64,000 nucleotides of DNA from Streptomyces minutiscleroticus (GTDB taxonomy: Bacteria > Actinomycetota > Actinomycetes > Streptomycetales > Streptomycetaceae), in the NCBI RefSeq assembly GCF_014650875.1, contig NZ_BMVU01000016.1, positions 83,959 through 147,958 of the forward strand. The letters run 5' to 3'. A program made the position numbers and the translations under genes. Below, one piece after another: positions 43,238 to 52,175 of this stretch. The notes beneath the pieces are model-generated. The model searched no databases, was not told where the DNA came from, and saw only the letters and a list, made by a program, of their open reading frames with translations. Within the stretch, counting starts at the first letter, position 1. Every line of letters starts with the position of its first letter.

Positions 43238-43936
43238 CTACCCCTGCGCCCCCGGGTCCGGGCGGCCGAGGCGTGCCAGCCGGCTCTGCAGCAGGTCCAG
43301 CCGGGCCTGCAACAGCGCCGCCTCGGCGACGAGTTCGGGCAGTCCGGCCGGGCCGGGGAGTTCCGGTGCGGGAGACGGCACGGCGGGGCCGCCGCCCGCC
43401 CGCACCCGCAGCCCCTCCCCGGCCAGCCGGGCGAAGGCCGCGAGGGACACGGCCGCACCCGGACCCGGACGAGCGCGCGCACAGGCGCCGCACACCGCCT
43501 CCAGGACGCGCCAACCGGCCCTGCCCCGGCCCGAGTCGGCCAGTGCCGCGGCTGCGGCGCCGCAGCGGCAGGGCCCGACGGCGGCCGTCCGGACCCGCTG
43601 GCGCGCGTACCGGAAGCCGTGCTCGAAGCGGAGGTAGACGCCGAGGACCGTGACGTCGAGCAGGACGGCCGACCGGTGTTCGGCGGCGCACAGCATCGCC
43701 TCGGCCCGCTCCCGGTCGTGGACGCAGTGGAAGCCGCAGTCGCAGCGGCGGTGCGGCGCGCGGTGGCGCCGTCCGTAGACGCAGCGCGCCTCGTCGAGGA
43801 CCGCGTACGGCAGGGCGGCGCCCAGGGACACGCCGGTGAAGCCCGCACGGGTGCCGTCGTACGACAGCACCGGTCGGGCGATCTTGTATCCGGTCGGCGG
43901 CTCCGTCGGACGCTCCTCGGGAAGCCGCAGCTTCAT
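43238..43936 (-). CDS. Cysteine-rich protein of unknown function
   Basis: This 232-residue protein has clustered cysteines that could bind zinc: RRCDCGFHCVHDRE (about residues 63-76), GPCRCGA (about 120) and AVCGACARA (about 150). A leucine heptad (LVAEAALLQARLDLLQSRLARL) near the C-terminus suggests a coiled coil. Its ATG overlaps the stop of a 58-residue protein (ATGA), so the two are translated together. I do not recognise a function. Confidence 0.75.
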   Translation of the reverse strand: MKLRLPEERPTEPPTGYKIARPVLSYDGTRAGFTGVSLGAALPYAVLDEARCVYGRRHRAPHRRCDCGFHCVHDRERAEAMLCAAEHRSAVLLDVTVLGVYLRFEHGFRYARQRVRTAAVGPCRCGAAAAALADSGRGRAGWRVLEAVCGACARARPGPGAAVSLAAFARLAGEGLRVRAGGGPAVPSPAPELPGPAGLPELVAEAALLQARLDLLQSRLARLGRPDPGAQG

Positions 43937-44109
43937 CGCGCGGCCGGGACCTTCGCCGCTGTCCCCGCCGCGTCCCGCGCCGCCTCCCCGCCGGAGACGG
44001 CCGTCCCCCGCTCCCCTTCCGCGAGCGGGAGTCCGGGGTCCGCGCCGTCCTCGCGCGTGCGCGGCCGCTCCTGCGCGACTCCGGTGGCGAGTGCCTTGCC
44101 CAGCCTCAT
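43933..44109 (-). CDS. Small protein coupled to the cysteine-rich protein
   Basis: This 58-residue hydrophilic protein begins MRLGKALATGVAQERP and is rich in Ala, Gly and charged residues, with no membrane span. GGGAGG lies 4 bases before the ATG, and its stop overlaps the next start. The good ribosome site and the overlap make it likely to be real. Function unknown. Confidence 0.65.
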   Translation of the reverse strand: MRLGKALATGVAQERPRTREDGADPGLPLAEGERGTAVSGGEAARDAAGTAAKVPAAR

Positions 44110-44288
44110 GACGCCTCCCGTGACCGGTCGTTCGGACCCGACACCGGCCATGGTGACGCATCCCGGGCCGCTTGGCACCGGTACCCCGGCCCGTCCGGCG
44201 CCGGCACGGCGCGGTACCGGCCCCGGTGGCCGGGAGGCGGCGGCCCGGTGGCCGGAAGCAGCGGCCCGGGAGCCGCCGGGCGGTCCGC

Positions 44289-44594
44289 TCAGCGCTCCGC
44301 GAGGAGCGGGGTCCAGCGGCCGCCGCCGGTGACGCCGCCGCTGCGGGAGCCGCTGAGCGGGACCACCTTGTCGCTGCCGATGGTGACGAGGACCGGCCGG
44401 TTGCGGAACTCACTGGTGCCGGGCAGGGTGTCCCAGGCGATCAGCCGCCTGTCGTCGGCCCGGGCGGACAGCCGCTGCCCGCGCACCGTGTACGGCCGCC
44501 GGCCGGTCAGAGGGTCGCTGATCGCCGAGGCGGTGGTCTTCTCGCCCCCGGCGAAGTCGCCCGCGGCGAGCCTGCCGTCCGGCGACCCGGGGCT
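44289..44594 (-). pseudogene. C-terminal remnant of a beta-propeller-like protein
   Basis: Right after the dapD stop an open frame of about 100 codons without an early start encodes SPDGRLAAGDFAGGEK, SAISDPLTGRRPYTVRG, LSARADDRRLIAWDTLPG and RNRPVLVTIGSDKVVPLSG before a stop at 44289. The spacing of SPDG- and AWD-like motifs recalls WD40/beta-propeller repeats. A GTG at 44486 would give a 65-residue product, but similarity-like sequence extends upstream of it. I think this is the tail of a truncated gene. Confidence 0.45.
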
Positions 44595-44597
44595 GCG

Positions 44598-45587
44598 TCA
44601 GTTGTGGCTGTGGAGAACCTCGTTCAGGCCGCCCCAGACCGCGTTGTTCGGGCGGGCCTCGACCGCGCCGGTGACCGAGTTGCGGCGGAAGAGGATGTTC
44701 GAGGCGCCGGAGAGCTCGCGGGCCTTGACGATCTGGCCGTCGGGCATCGTGACGCGGGTACCGGCGGTGACGTACAGGCCGGCCTCGACCACGCACTCGT
44801 CGCCGAGCGCGATGCCGACGCCCGCCTCGGCGCCGATCAGGCAGCGCTCGCCGATGGAGATGATGACGTTGCCGCCGCCGGACAGGGTGCCCATGGTGGA
44901 GGCGCCGCCGCCGATGTCGGAGCCGTCGCCGATGACGACGCCCGCGGAGATGCGGCCCTCGACCATCGAGGTGCCGAGCGTGCCCGCGTTGAAGTTGACG
45001 AAGCCCTCGTGCATGACCGTGGTGCCCTCGGCGAGGTGCGCGCCGAGGCGGACCCGGTCGGCGTCGGCGATGCGCACGCCCTTGGGAGCCACGTAGTCCG
45101 TCATGCGCGGGAACTTGTCGACGCTCGTCACCTGCAGGTGCAGGCCCTCGGCGCGCGCGTTCAGGCGGACCTTCTCCAGGTCGTCGACGGCGACCGGGCC
45201 GAGCGAGGTCCAGGCGACGTTCGCGAGGTGGCCGAAGATGCCGTCCAGGCTCTGGCCGTGCGGCTTCACCAGGCGGTGCGAGAGCAGGTGCAGGCGCAGG
45301 TAGACGTCGTGCGCGTCGACCGGCTTCTCGTCGAGCGAGGCGATGACCGTGCGGACCGCGACGACCTCGACGCCCCGGCGGGTGTCCGGGCCGGTCGCCG
45401 CGACCGCGCCGCCGCCGAGCAGCTCCGCGGCGCGCTCGGCGGACAGCCGCTCGGTGCCGGCCGGACCGGGCTCGGCGGTGAGCTCGGGCGCGGGGAACCA
45501 GGTGTCGAGGACGGTGCCGTCGGCGGCGATCGTGGCGAGGCCGGCGGCCACGGCGCCGGTGGTGCGGGGAGCAGTCGTGTCGGTCAT
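44598..45587 (-). CDS. dapD: 2,3,4,5-tetrahydropyridine-2,6-dicarboxylate N-succinyltransferase
   Basis: This 329-residue enzyme transfers succinyl from succinyl-CoA to tetrahydrodipicolinate in lysine and diaminopimelate synthesis, supplying cell-wall cross-links. The C-terminal half is a left-handed beta-helix of hexapeptide repeats (GSDIGGGASTMGTLSGGG, IGERCLIGAEAGVGIALGD) and the central part has EGTTVMHEGFVNFNAGTLG. This matches the actinobacterial long DapD type. Confidence 0.9.
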   Translation of the reverse strand: MTDTTAPRTTGAVAAGLATIAADGTVLDTWFPAPELTAEPGPAGTERLSAERAAELLGGGAVAATGPDTRRGVEVVAVRTVIASLDEKPVDAHDVYLRLHLLSHRLVKPHGQSLDGIFGHLANVAWTSLGPVAVDDLEKVRLNARAEGLHLQVTSVDKFPRMTDYVAPKGVRIADADRVRLGAHLAEGTTVMHEGFVNFNAGTLGTSMVEGRISAGVVIGDGSDIGGGASTMGTLSGGGNVIISIGERCLIGAEAGVGIALGDECVVEAGLYVTAGTRVTMPDGQIVKARELSGASNILFRRNSVTGAVEARPNNAVWGGLNEVLHSHN

Positions 45588-45604
45588 GGGGGCAACCTAA
45601 CCGG

Positions 45605-45635
45605 CCGGGGGCCCTCCGTGCGAACCGGCCCCCGG
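45605..45635 (-). promoter_or_regulatory. Hairpin in the dapD leader
   Basis: A 9-bp inverted repeat (CCGGGGGCC with GGCCCCCGG) lies 18 bases upstream of the dapD start, on the transcript if the promoter is further upstream. It could affect translation, or end the SMR transcript. Confidence 0.35.
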
Positions 45636-45798
45636 GACGCTCTGAGGACCGGTTCCCGCAACGGCTCCCCGGCCCCTCCGCCCCACCCGTATGCGGACGG
45701 ACGACCCGCGCAGGCTCACCCCGGTGATCTCCTTCGCACCGATGTCCCGGACCGCCGCGTCGAGGTTCCGCCGCCGGTCCGGGGCGTTCCGGCGGTCG

Positions 45799-46119
45799 TC
45801 AGTGCGCCCCGCCCAGATTCAGCACCACCACTCCCCCGATGATCAGCACGATGCCGGCGACCTTGGCCGGGGTCAGGCTCTCGCCGAGGAAGGCGGCGCC
45901 GATCGCCGCGACGGCCGCCGTGCCGATCCCGGACCAGATCGCGTACGCCGTACCGACCGACCAGCTCTTGAGCGCCTGGGCCAGCAGCACGAAGGCGACG
46001 ACGTACCCGGCTCCCGTCACCAGTGAGGGCCACAGCCTGCTGAAACCGTGGCTGTACTTCATGGCGGTCGTGGCCATCACCTCGGCGGCGATGGCGCCGA
46101 AGAGCAGCGCGTACTTCAT
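45799..46119 (-). CDS. Small multidrug resistance (SMR/EmrE-like) transporter
   Basis: This 106-residue protein has four membrane spans and the SMR hallmark Glu in the first span (GAIAAEVMATTAMKYSHGF, residue 13), then GTAYAIWSGIGTAAVAAIGA in span 3. Such dimers exchange protons for cationic drugs or guanidinium. The ATG at 46119 gives the usual family length. No second SMR subunit gene is adjacent. Confidence 0.9.
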   Translation of the reverse strand: MKYALLFGAIAAEVMATTAMKYSHGFSRLWPSLVTGAGYVVAFVLLAQALKSWSVGTAYAIWSGIGTAAVAAIGAAFLGESLTPAKVAGIVLIIGGVVVLNLGGAH

Positions 46120-46127
46120 GCGGACGA

Positions 46128-46157
46128 CCGTACACAACGGTGCGTACAGACGTACGG
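46128..46157. promoter_or_regulatory. Possible operator upstream of the SMR gene
   Basis: CCGTAC (46128-46133) and GTACGG (46152-46157) form an inverted repeat with an 18-base spacer that contains a third GTAC. It begins 9 bases upstream of the SMR start. Confidence 0.3.
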
Positions 46158-46227
46158 ACCACGGGGAAGGGTCGGCCACGGCCCCGCGCCCGGTTCGCTC
46201 CCCTGCGCCCGGCGGGTCCCGGTACGC

Positions 46228-46262
46228 GTGACGGCCGCACCCCGGAAGGGTGCGGCCGTCAC
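46228..46262 (-). terminator. Terminator of the suf operon
   Basis: A perfect 15-bp inverted repeat (46228-46242 with 46248-46262) with a CGGAA loop lies 83 bases past the sufT stop. Confidence 0.85.
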
Positions 46263-46344
46263 CGTGGTACGCGGTGGGGCGGGGCGGTGCCGGTCCGTGC
46301 CGGACCCGCTCCGTCGCCCCGTCCCGTCCGGTCTCCCGGAGGTC

Positions 46345-46677
46345 TCAGACGTTGAACCCGAGCGCCCGGAGCTGCTCGCGGCCGTCGTCCGTGATCTTGT
46401 CGGGGCCCCACGGCGGCATCCAGACCCAATTGATGCGCAACTCGTTGACGATGCCGTCCGTGGCGGACTTGGCCTGGTCCTCGATCACGTCCGTCAGCGG
46501 GCAGGCCGCCGACGTCAGGGTCATGTCGACGGTCGCGATGTTCGCGTCGTCGATGTGGATGCCGTAGATCAGGCCGAGGTTGACGACGTCGATGCCCAGT
46601 TCGGGGTCGACGACGTCCATCAGGGCCTCGCGGAGCTCCTCCTCCGAGGCCGGCTTCATCTCCACGGTCTCGCTCAT
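46345..46677 (-). CDS. sufT: SufT/PaaD-like iron-sulfur assembly protein (MIP18/DUF59)
   Basis: This 110-residue protein has the DUF59 pattern DVVDPELGIDVVNLGLIYGI, the conserved Cys in TLTSAACPLTDVI (about residue 60) and WVWMPPWGPDKI. It helps the maturation or transfer of Fe-S clusters. The ATG overlaps the sufU stop (ATGA), so it is the last gene of the suf operon. Confidence 0.88.
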   Translation of the reverse strand: MSETVEMKPASEEELREALMDVVDPELGIDVVNLGLIYGIHIDDANIATVDMTLTSAACPLTDVIEDQAKSATDGIVNELRINWVWMPPWGPDKITDDGREQLRALGFNV

Positions 46678-47141
46678 GCCGTCTTCCTTTCGGCGTCGGC
46701 ACCGTCCAGTGCCTGGGCCGTCGCGTCCTTCCACGCCATCCAGCTCAGCAGCGCGCACTTCACCCGGGCCGGGTACTTGGAGACCCCGGCGAACGCCACC
46801 GCGTCCTCCAGGACCTCCTCCATGGCGTCGTCGGGCTCGATCTTCCCCTTGGACTGCATCAGCTCCAGGAAGGTCTCCTGGATCCGCTGCGCGTCGGACA
46901 GGTCCTTGCCGACCAGGAGCTCGTTCAGGACGGAGGCCGATGCCTGGCTGATCGAACAGCCCTGGCCCTCGTACGACACGTCCCGGATCGTCGAGCCGTC
47001 GTACTTCACGCGGAGCGTGATCTCGTCGCCGCACGTCGGGTTGACGTGGTGCACCTCGGCGTCGCCGTCCCGCAGGCCCCGCCCGTGCGGGTTCTTGTAG
47101 TGGTCCAGGATGACGTCCTGGTACATCGAATCCAGCTTCAC
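46674..47141 (-). CDS. sufU: Iron-sulfur cluster assembly protein SufU
   Basis: This 155-residue IscU-fold protein has three conserved zinc/sulfur cysteines in NPTCGDEI, YEGQGCSISQAS and PARVKCALLSW. In Gram-positive bacteria SufU accepts sulfur from SufS. The GTG start lies 10 bases after the sufS stop. Confidence 0.92.
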   Translation of the reverse strand: MKLDSMYQDVILDHYKNPHGRGLRDGDAEVHHVNPTCGDEITLRVKYDGSTIRDVSYEGQGCSISQASASVLNELLVGKDLSDAQRIQETFLELMQSKGKIEPDDAMEEVLEDAVAFAGVSKYPARVKCALLSWMAWKDATAQALDGADAERKTA

Positions 47142-47151
47142 GAGCAGCCCC

Positions 47152-48420
47152 TCAGCCGAAGAAGTTCCGTACGTGCTCCAGACCGTCGACCAGTGCGTCG
47201 ATCTCGGCCGGCGTGGAGTACAGATAGAACGACGCTCGCGTGGTCGCAGGAATTCCGTACCGGAGGCAGACCGGTCGCGCGCAGTGGTGGCCGACCCGGA
47301 CCGCGATGCCCTGCTCGTCGAGGACCTGGCCCACGTCGTGGGGGTGGATGTCGCCGAGCGTGAAGGAGATCGCCGCGCCGCGGTCCTCGGCCGTGGTGGG
47401 GCCGATGATGCGCAGGTCGGGCACCTCGCGGAGCCTGCGCACCGCGTACTCGGTGATCGCGTGCTCGTGGGCGAGGATCTTGTCCATGCCGATGGTGTTC
47501 AGGTAGTCGATCGCCGCGCCGAGACCGACCGCCTGCGCGATCGGCGGGGTGCCCGCCTCGAACTTGTGCGGGGCCGGGGCGTACGTCGACGAGTGCATCG
47601 ACACGGTCTCGATCATCTCGCCGCCGCCGAGGAACGGAGGCAGGTCCTCAAGAAGCTCCTGGCGGCCCCAGAGCACGCCGATGCCGGTCGGGCCGCACAT
47701 CTTGTGGCCGGTGAAGGCCACGAAGTCGGCCTGGAGGGCCTGCACGTCCAGCGGCATGTGCGGCGCTGCCTGGGAGGCGTCGACGCACACCAGCGCGCCG
47801 ACCTCCTGGGCGCGGCGCACGATCGCCTCGACCGGGTTGACCGTGCCCAGGATGTTGGAGACCAGCACGAAGGAGACGATCTTCGTCTTCTCCGTGATGA
47901 CCTCCTCGATGTTGGACAGGTCGAGCCGGCCGTCGTCGGTGAGGCCGAACCACTTCAGCTTCGCGCCCGTGCGCTGCGCCAGCAGCTGCCACGGCACGAT
48001 GTTGGAGTGGTGCTCCATCTCCGTGATGACGATCTCGGTCTCGTGGTCGACCCGGTAGGGCTCGTCGGCCCAGCCGAGCATGTTGGCCACGAGGTTGAGC
48101 GACTCCGAGGCGTTCTTGGTGAAGATCACCTCGTCGCGGCTCGGGGCGTTGATGAAGGCGGCGACCTTGTCACGGGCGCCCTCGTACTCGGCCGTGGCCT
48201 CTTCGGCGAGCACGTGCACGCCACGGTGGACGTTGGCGTTGTACCGCTCGTAGTAGGTGCTGAGCGCGTCGAGCACCTGGCGCGGCTTCTGCGAGGTCGC
48301 CGCGTTGTCCAGGTACACGAGCTTTCTCCCGTCGTGGACCTGGCGGTCCAGGATGGGGAAGTCCTTGCGGATCGCCTCGGTGTCGAGGAGGCCGGTCAGC
48401 CCCTGGCGGGCAGAAGTCAC
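47152..48420 (-). CDS. sufS: Cysteine desulfurase SufS
   Basis: This 422-residue PLP enzyme takes sulfur from cysteine for Fe-S assembly. The PLP Lys is in AFTGHKMCGPTGIG (about residue 240) and the persulfide Cys in VRVGHHCARPVC (about 377). LDNAATSQKPRQVLDAL marks the N-terminus. The GTG overlaps the sufC stop (GTGA). Confidence 0.94.
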   Translation of the reverse strand: MTSARQGLTGLLDTEAIRKDFPILDRQVHDGRKLVYLDNAATSQKPRQVLDALSTYYERYNANVHRGVHVLAEEATAEYEGARDKVAAFINAPSRDEVIFTKNASESLNLVANMLGWADEPYRVDHETEIVITEMEHHSNIVPWQLLAQRTGAKLKWFGLTDDGRLDLSNIEEVITEKTKIVSFVLVSNILGTVNPVEAIVRRAQEVGALVCVDASQAAPHMPLDVQALQADFVAFTGHKMCGPTGIGVLWGRQELLEDLPPFLGGGEMIETVSMHSSTYAPAPHKFEAGTPPIAQAVGLGAAIDYLNTIGMDKILAHEHAITEYAVRRLREVPDLRIIGPTTAEDRGAAISFTLGDIHPHDVGQVLDEQGIAVRVGHHCARPVCLRYGIPATTRASFYLYSTPAEIDALVDGLEHVRNFFG

Positions 48421-49181
48421 GCGGATGCGCCACCCTTCACGTAGGCCTCGTAGCCCTCGTTCTCCAGCTTGTCCGCGAGCTCCGGGCCACCCGACTCGGC
48501 GATGCGGCCGTTGGCGAAGACGTGGACGTGGTCGGGCTTGATGTACCGCAGGATGCGGGTGTAGTGGGTGATCAGCAGCGTGCCGACCTCGCCGGTCTCA
48601 CGGACGCGGTTGACGCCCTCGGAGACGACGCGCAGCGCGTCGACGTCCAGGCCGGAGTCGGTCTCGTCGAGGATCGCGACCTTCGGCTTGAGCAGCTCCA
48701 GCTGGAGGATCTCGTGGCGCTTCTTCTCACCGCCGGAGAAGCCCTCGTTCACGTTGCGCTCGGCGAAGGAGGGGTCCATGCTGAGGCGCTCCATGGCCTC
48801 CTTGACCTCCTTCACCCAGGTGCGCAGCTTGGGGGCCTCGCCGCGGACGGCGGTGGCGGAGGTGCGCAGGAAGTTGGAGACGGAGACGCCGGGGACCTCG
48901 ACCGGGTACTGCATGGCGAGGAAGAGGCCGGCGCGGGCGCGCTCGTCGACGGACATCTCCAGGACGTCCTCGCCGTCGAGGGTGACGGTGCCGCCGGTGA
49001 TCGTGTACTTGGGGTGACCCGCGAGGGAGTAGGCGAGGGTCGACTTGCCGGAGCCGTTGGGGCCCATGATGGCGTGCGTCTCGCCCTGCTTCACGGTGAG
49101 GTCGACGCCCTTGAGGATCTCCTTCGTGGCGTTGTCGGCCTCGACGGTGACGTGCAGGTCTCGGATTTCAAGCGTAGCCAT
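48417..49181 (-). CDS. sufC: Fe-S assembly ATPase SufC
   Basis: This 254-residue ABC-type ATPase has Walker A GPNGSGKST, the signature NEGFSGGEKKRHEI and Walker B VAILDETDSGLD. With SufB and SufD it forms the cytoplasmic scaffold complex. It sits between the Rieske ferredoxin and sufS. Confidence 0.95.
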   Translation of the reverse strand: MATLEIRDLHVTVEADNATKEILKGVDLTVKQGETHAIMGPNGSGKSTLAYSLAGHPKYTITGGTVTLDGEDVLEMSVDERARAGLFLAMQYPVEVPGVSVSNFLRTSATAVRGEAPKLRTWVKEVKEAMERLSMDPSFAERNVNEGFSGGEKKRHEILQLELLKPKVAILDETDSGLDVDALRVVSEGVNRVRETGEVGTLLITHYTRILRYIKPDHVHVFANGRIAESGGPELADKLENEGYEAYVKGGASA

Positions 49182-49188
49182 GGGTGTC

Positions 49189-49509
49189 TCAGGACTCCTG
49201 GGTGAGGGAGACGAGCACGTCGTCCCCTTCGATCTGTACGGGGTAAACGGGGACGGGGCGCGTCGCGGGCAGACCGGAGGGCTTGCCGGTACGCAGGTCG
49301 AAGGCGGAGCCGTGCAGCCAGCACTCGATCTGGCAGTCCTCCACCTCGCCCTCGGAGAGGGAGACGTTCGCGTGCGAGCAGATGTCGTTGATCGCGAACA
49401 CCTCCCCCTCGGTCCGCACGACCGCGACCGGCGTGCCGTCGATCTCCACCCGCTTCGGGGTGTCGTCCTCCAGCTCGCTCAGCCCGCAGGCGCGTACGAA
49501 TGCGGTCAT
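49189..49509 (-). CDS. Rieske-type [2Fe-2S] ferredoxin of the suf operon
   Basis: This 106-residue protein has the Rieske ligands C-x-H in DICSHANVSL (Cys and His, about residues 43-45) and C-x2-H in ECWLHGSAFD (about 62-65). It resembles the ferredoxin component of dioxygenases and nitrite reductases. It may carry electrons for cluster assembly. The ATG overlaps the sufD stop. Confidence 0.9.
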   Translation of the reverse strand: MTAFVRACGLSELEDDTPKRVEIDGTPVAVVRTEGEVFAINDICSHANVSLSEGEVEDCQIECWLHGSAFDLRTGKPSGLPATRPVPVYPVQIEGDDVLVSLTQES

Positions 49510-50696
49510 GCGACCGACGCCTCCAGCTCCTCATCGATCTTGGCGAGCAGGCGCTCCTCGATGTCCGCGACGCCGATCTGCTGGACCAGCTCGGCGAAGA
49601 AGCCGCGCACGACGAGGCGGCGGGCCTCGTACTCCGGGATGCCGCGGGCCATCAGGTAGAAGAGCTGCTCGTCGTCGAAGCGGCCGGTCGCGGAGGCGTG
49701 GCCGGCGCCGACGATCTCACCGGTCTCGATCTCCAGGTTCGGCACGGAGTCGACGCGGGCGCCGTCGGTCAGCACGAGGTTGCGGTTCATCTCGTACGTG
49801 TCCGTGCCCTCGGCCCTGGCCTCGATCAGCACGTCGCCGATCCACACCGCGTGCGCCTCGTCGCCCTGGAGCGCGCCCTTGTAGACCACGTTGGACTTGC
49901 AGTGCGGCTCGTTGTGGTCGACCAGGAGGCGGTGCTCCTGGTGCTGGCCCTTGTCGGTGAAGTACAGGCCGAACAGCTCGGCCTCGCCGCCGGGGCCCGC
50001 GTAGTGCACGCGCGGGTGCAGGCGGACGACGTCGCCGCCGAAGGTGACGACGACCGACTTGAAGGAGGCGTCGCGGCCCACGATCGCGTTGTGCTGCGCC
50101 ACGTGGACGGCCTTGTCGTCCCAGTCCTGGACGGAGACGACGGTCAGCTTGGCGCCGTCCCCGAGGACGTAGTCGACGTTGGCGGCGAGCACCGCGTCAC
50201 CGGTGTGGTCGATGACGACGACGGCCTCGGCGAAGGCGCCCAGCTCGACGACCGTGTGGCCGTAGGCGGTGCCGCCCTCGCCGTGCACCACGACGCGGAT
50301 CGGCTCGGTGAGGACGGTCTCCTTGGGGACGGTCACCACGGAGGCGGACTCGAAGGACGAGTACGCCTGGGCGGCGATGCGGTCCACCGGGGTGCCCGCC
50401 CGGCCGAGCCGCGCGTCGTCGCGGCCGACCGTCTCGACGGTGACGCCCTCGGGCGCCCCGACGGCGACCTTCACACCCTCACCGGTGGCGACGGCGGTGC
50501 CGTCGTGCAGACCGCGCAGGCGCTCCAGGGGGGTGAAGCGCCACTCCTCCTCGCGGCCGTGGGGGACGGGGAAGTCCGCCACGTCGAAGGACGGGGGCGC
50601 GCTCATGCGCGTGGCGACGGTCGAGTCGGCCTCGGCGGCCACCGCGATCGCACCGGCGGTCGTCGAACCGACCGGGATGTTCTGAGCCTCAGCCAT
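49506..50696 (-). CDS. sufD: Fe-S assembly protein SufD
   Basis: This 396-residue beta-helix protein is the SufB partner. Its C-terminus has the typical ARVDSVPNLEIETGEIVGAGHA segment (split about residues 320-340) followed by FDDEQLFYLMARGIPEYEA. It starts 57 bases after sufB. Confidence 0.93.
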   Translation of the reverse strand: MAEAQNIPVGSTTAGAIAVAAEADSTVATRMSAPPSFDVADFPVPHGREEEWRFTPLERLRGLHDGTAVATGEGVKVAVGAPEGVTVETVGRDDARLGRAGTPVDRIAAQAYSSFESASVVTVPKETVLTEPIRVVVHGEGGTAYGHTVVELGAFAEAVVVIDHTGDAVLAANVDYVLGDGAKLTVVSVQDWDDKAVHVAQHNAIVGRDASFKSVVVTFGGDVVRLHPRVHYAGPGGEAELFGLYFTDKGQHQEHRLLVDHNEPHCKSNVVYKGALQGDEAHAVWIGDVLIEARAEGTDTYEMNRNLVLTDGARVDSVPNLEIETGEIVGAGHASATGRFDDEQLFYLMARGIPEYEARRLVVRGFFAELVQQIGVADIEERLLAKIDEELEASVA

Positions 50697-50753
50697 GGCT
50701 GTCGTAGTGCTCGCTTTCTTACGGGAGGGGCTTGCGGGAAGGGCGGTCGGGCG

Positions 50754-52175
50754 TCAGCCGACCGCGCCCTCCATCTGCAGCTCGATCAGCCGGTTGAGCT
50801 CCAGGGCGTACTCCATGGGCAGCTCCTTGGCGATGGGCTCGACGAAGCCGCGCACGATCATCGCCATGGCCTCGTCCTCGGACAGGCCGCGGCTCATCAG
50901 GTAGAAGAGCTGGTCCTCGGAGACCTTGGAGACGGTCGCCTCGTGGCCCATGGACACGTCGTCCTCGCGGACGTCCACGTAGGGGTAGGTGTCCGAGCGG
51001 GAGATCGTGTCGACGAGCAGGGCGTCGCACAGCACGTTCGACTTGGCGCCCGGGGCGCCCTCGCCGATCTCGATCAGTCCGCGGTAGGAGGTGCGGCCGC
51101 CGCCGCGCGCCACCGACTTGGAGACGATGTTGGACGACGTGTTCGGCGCCATGTGGACCATCTTCGCGCCGGCGTCCTGGTGCTGGCCCTCGCCCGCGAA
51201 GGCGATGGACAGGGTCTCGCCCTTGGCGTGCTCGCCCATCAGGTAGACGGCCGGGTACTTCATGGTGACCTTGGAGCCGATGTTGCCGTCGATCCACTCC
51301 ATGGTCGCGCCCTCGTACGCCACGGCGCGCTTGGTGACCAGGTTGTAGACGTTGTTCGACCAGTTCTGGATGGTCGTGTAGCGGCAGCGGGCGTTCTTCT
51401 TGACGATGATCTCGACGACCGCGGAGTGCAGCGAGTCCGACTTGTAGATCGGCGCGGTGCAGCCCTCGACGTAGTGCACGTAGGCGCCCTCGTCGACGAT
51501 GATCAGCGTCCGCTCGAACTGGCCCATGTTCTCGGTGTTGATCCGGAAGTAGGCCTGGAGCGGGATCTCCACGTGCACGCCCTTCGGCACGTAGATGAAG
51601 GAGCCGCCGGACCACACGGCCGTGTTCAGCGCGGCGAACTTGTTGTCACCGGCCGGGATGACGGTGCCGAAGTACTCCTTGAAGAGCTCCGGGTGCTCCT
51701 TGAGCGCCGTGTCGGTGTCGAGGAAGATGACGCCCTGCTCCTCCAGGTCCTCGCGGATCTGGTGGTAGACGACCTCCGACTCGTACTGGGCCGCGACACC
51801 GGCCACGAGGCGCTGCTTCTCCGCCTCGGGGATGCCGAGCTTGTCGTACGTGTTCTTGATGTCCTCGGGCAGGTCCTCCCAGGACTCCGCCTGCTTCTCC
51901 GTGGAGCGCACGAAGTACTTGATGTTGTCGAAGTCGATGCCCGACAGGTCCGAGCCCCAGTTCGGCATGGGCTTCTTCTCGAAGAGCTTCAGGCCCTTGA
52001 GGCGGAGCTTGGTCATCCACTCCGGCTCGGACTTCTTGGCGGAGATGTCCTTGACGACATCCTCGCTCAGTCCGCGCTTGGCAGAGGCACCGGCTTCGTC
52101 GGAGTCGGCCCAGCCGTATTCGTACTTGCCCAGGCCCTCGAGCTCAGGGTGGGCAGTCTCCGTGGGGAGAGTCAT
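50754..52175 (-). CDS. sufB: Fe-S assembly scaffold protein SufB
   Basis: This 473-residue scaffold protein contains the conserved blocks NTAVWSGGSFIYVPKGV, YVHYVEGCTAPIY (with a conserved Cys), MEWIDGNIGSKVTMKYP and HEATVSKVSEDQLFYLMSRG. With SufC2D it builds the nascent cluster. The ATG overlaps the sufR stop (ATGA). Confidence 0.95.
   Translation of the reverse strand: MTLPTETAHPELEGLGKYEYGWADSDEAGASAKRGLSEDVVKDISAKKSEPEWMTKLRLKGLKLFEKKPMPNWGSDLSGIDFDNIKYFVRSTEKQAESWEDLPEDIKNTYDKLGIPEAEKQRLVAGVAAQYESEVVYHQIREDLEEQGVIFLDTDTALKEHPELFKEYFGTVIPAGDNKFAALNTAVWSGGSFIYVPKGVHVEIPLQAYFRINTENMGQFERTLIIVDEGAYVHYVEGCTAPIYKSDSLHSAVVEIIVKKNARCRYTTIQNWSNNVYNLVTKRAVAYEGATMEWIDGNIGSKVTMKYPAVYLMGEHAKGETLSIAFAGEGQHQDAGAKMVHMAPNTSSNIVSKSVARGGGRTSYRGLIEIGEGAPGAKSNVLCDALLVDTISRSDTYPYVDVREDDVSMGHEATVSKVSEDQLFYLMSRGLSEDEAMAMIVRGFVEPIAKELPMEYALELNRLIELQMEGAVG

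Noticed and set aside
45604..45790. Open minus-strand frame reading NLDAAVRDIGAKEITGVSLRG between the SMR gene and dapD
   Set aside because: It looks slightly protein-like but has no plausible start and I recognise no family; I left it unannotated.
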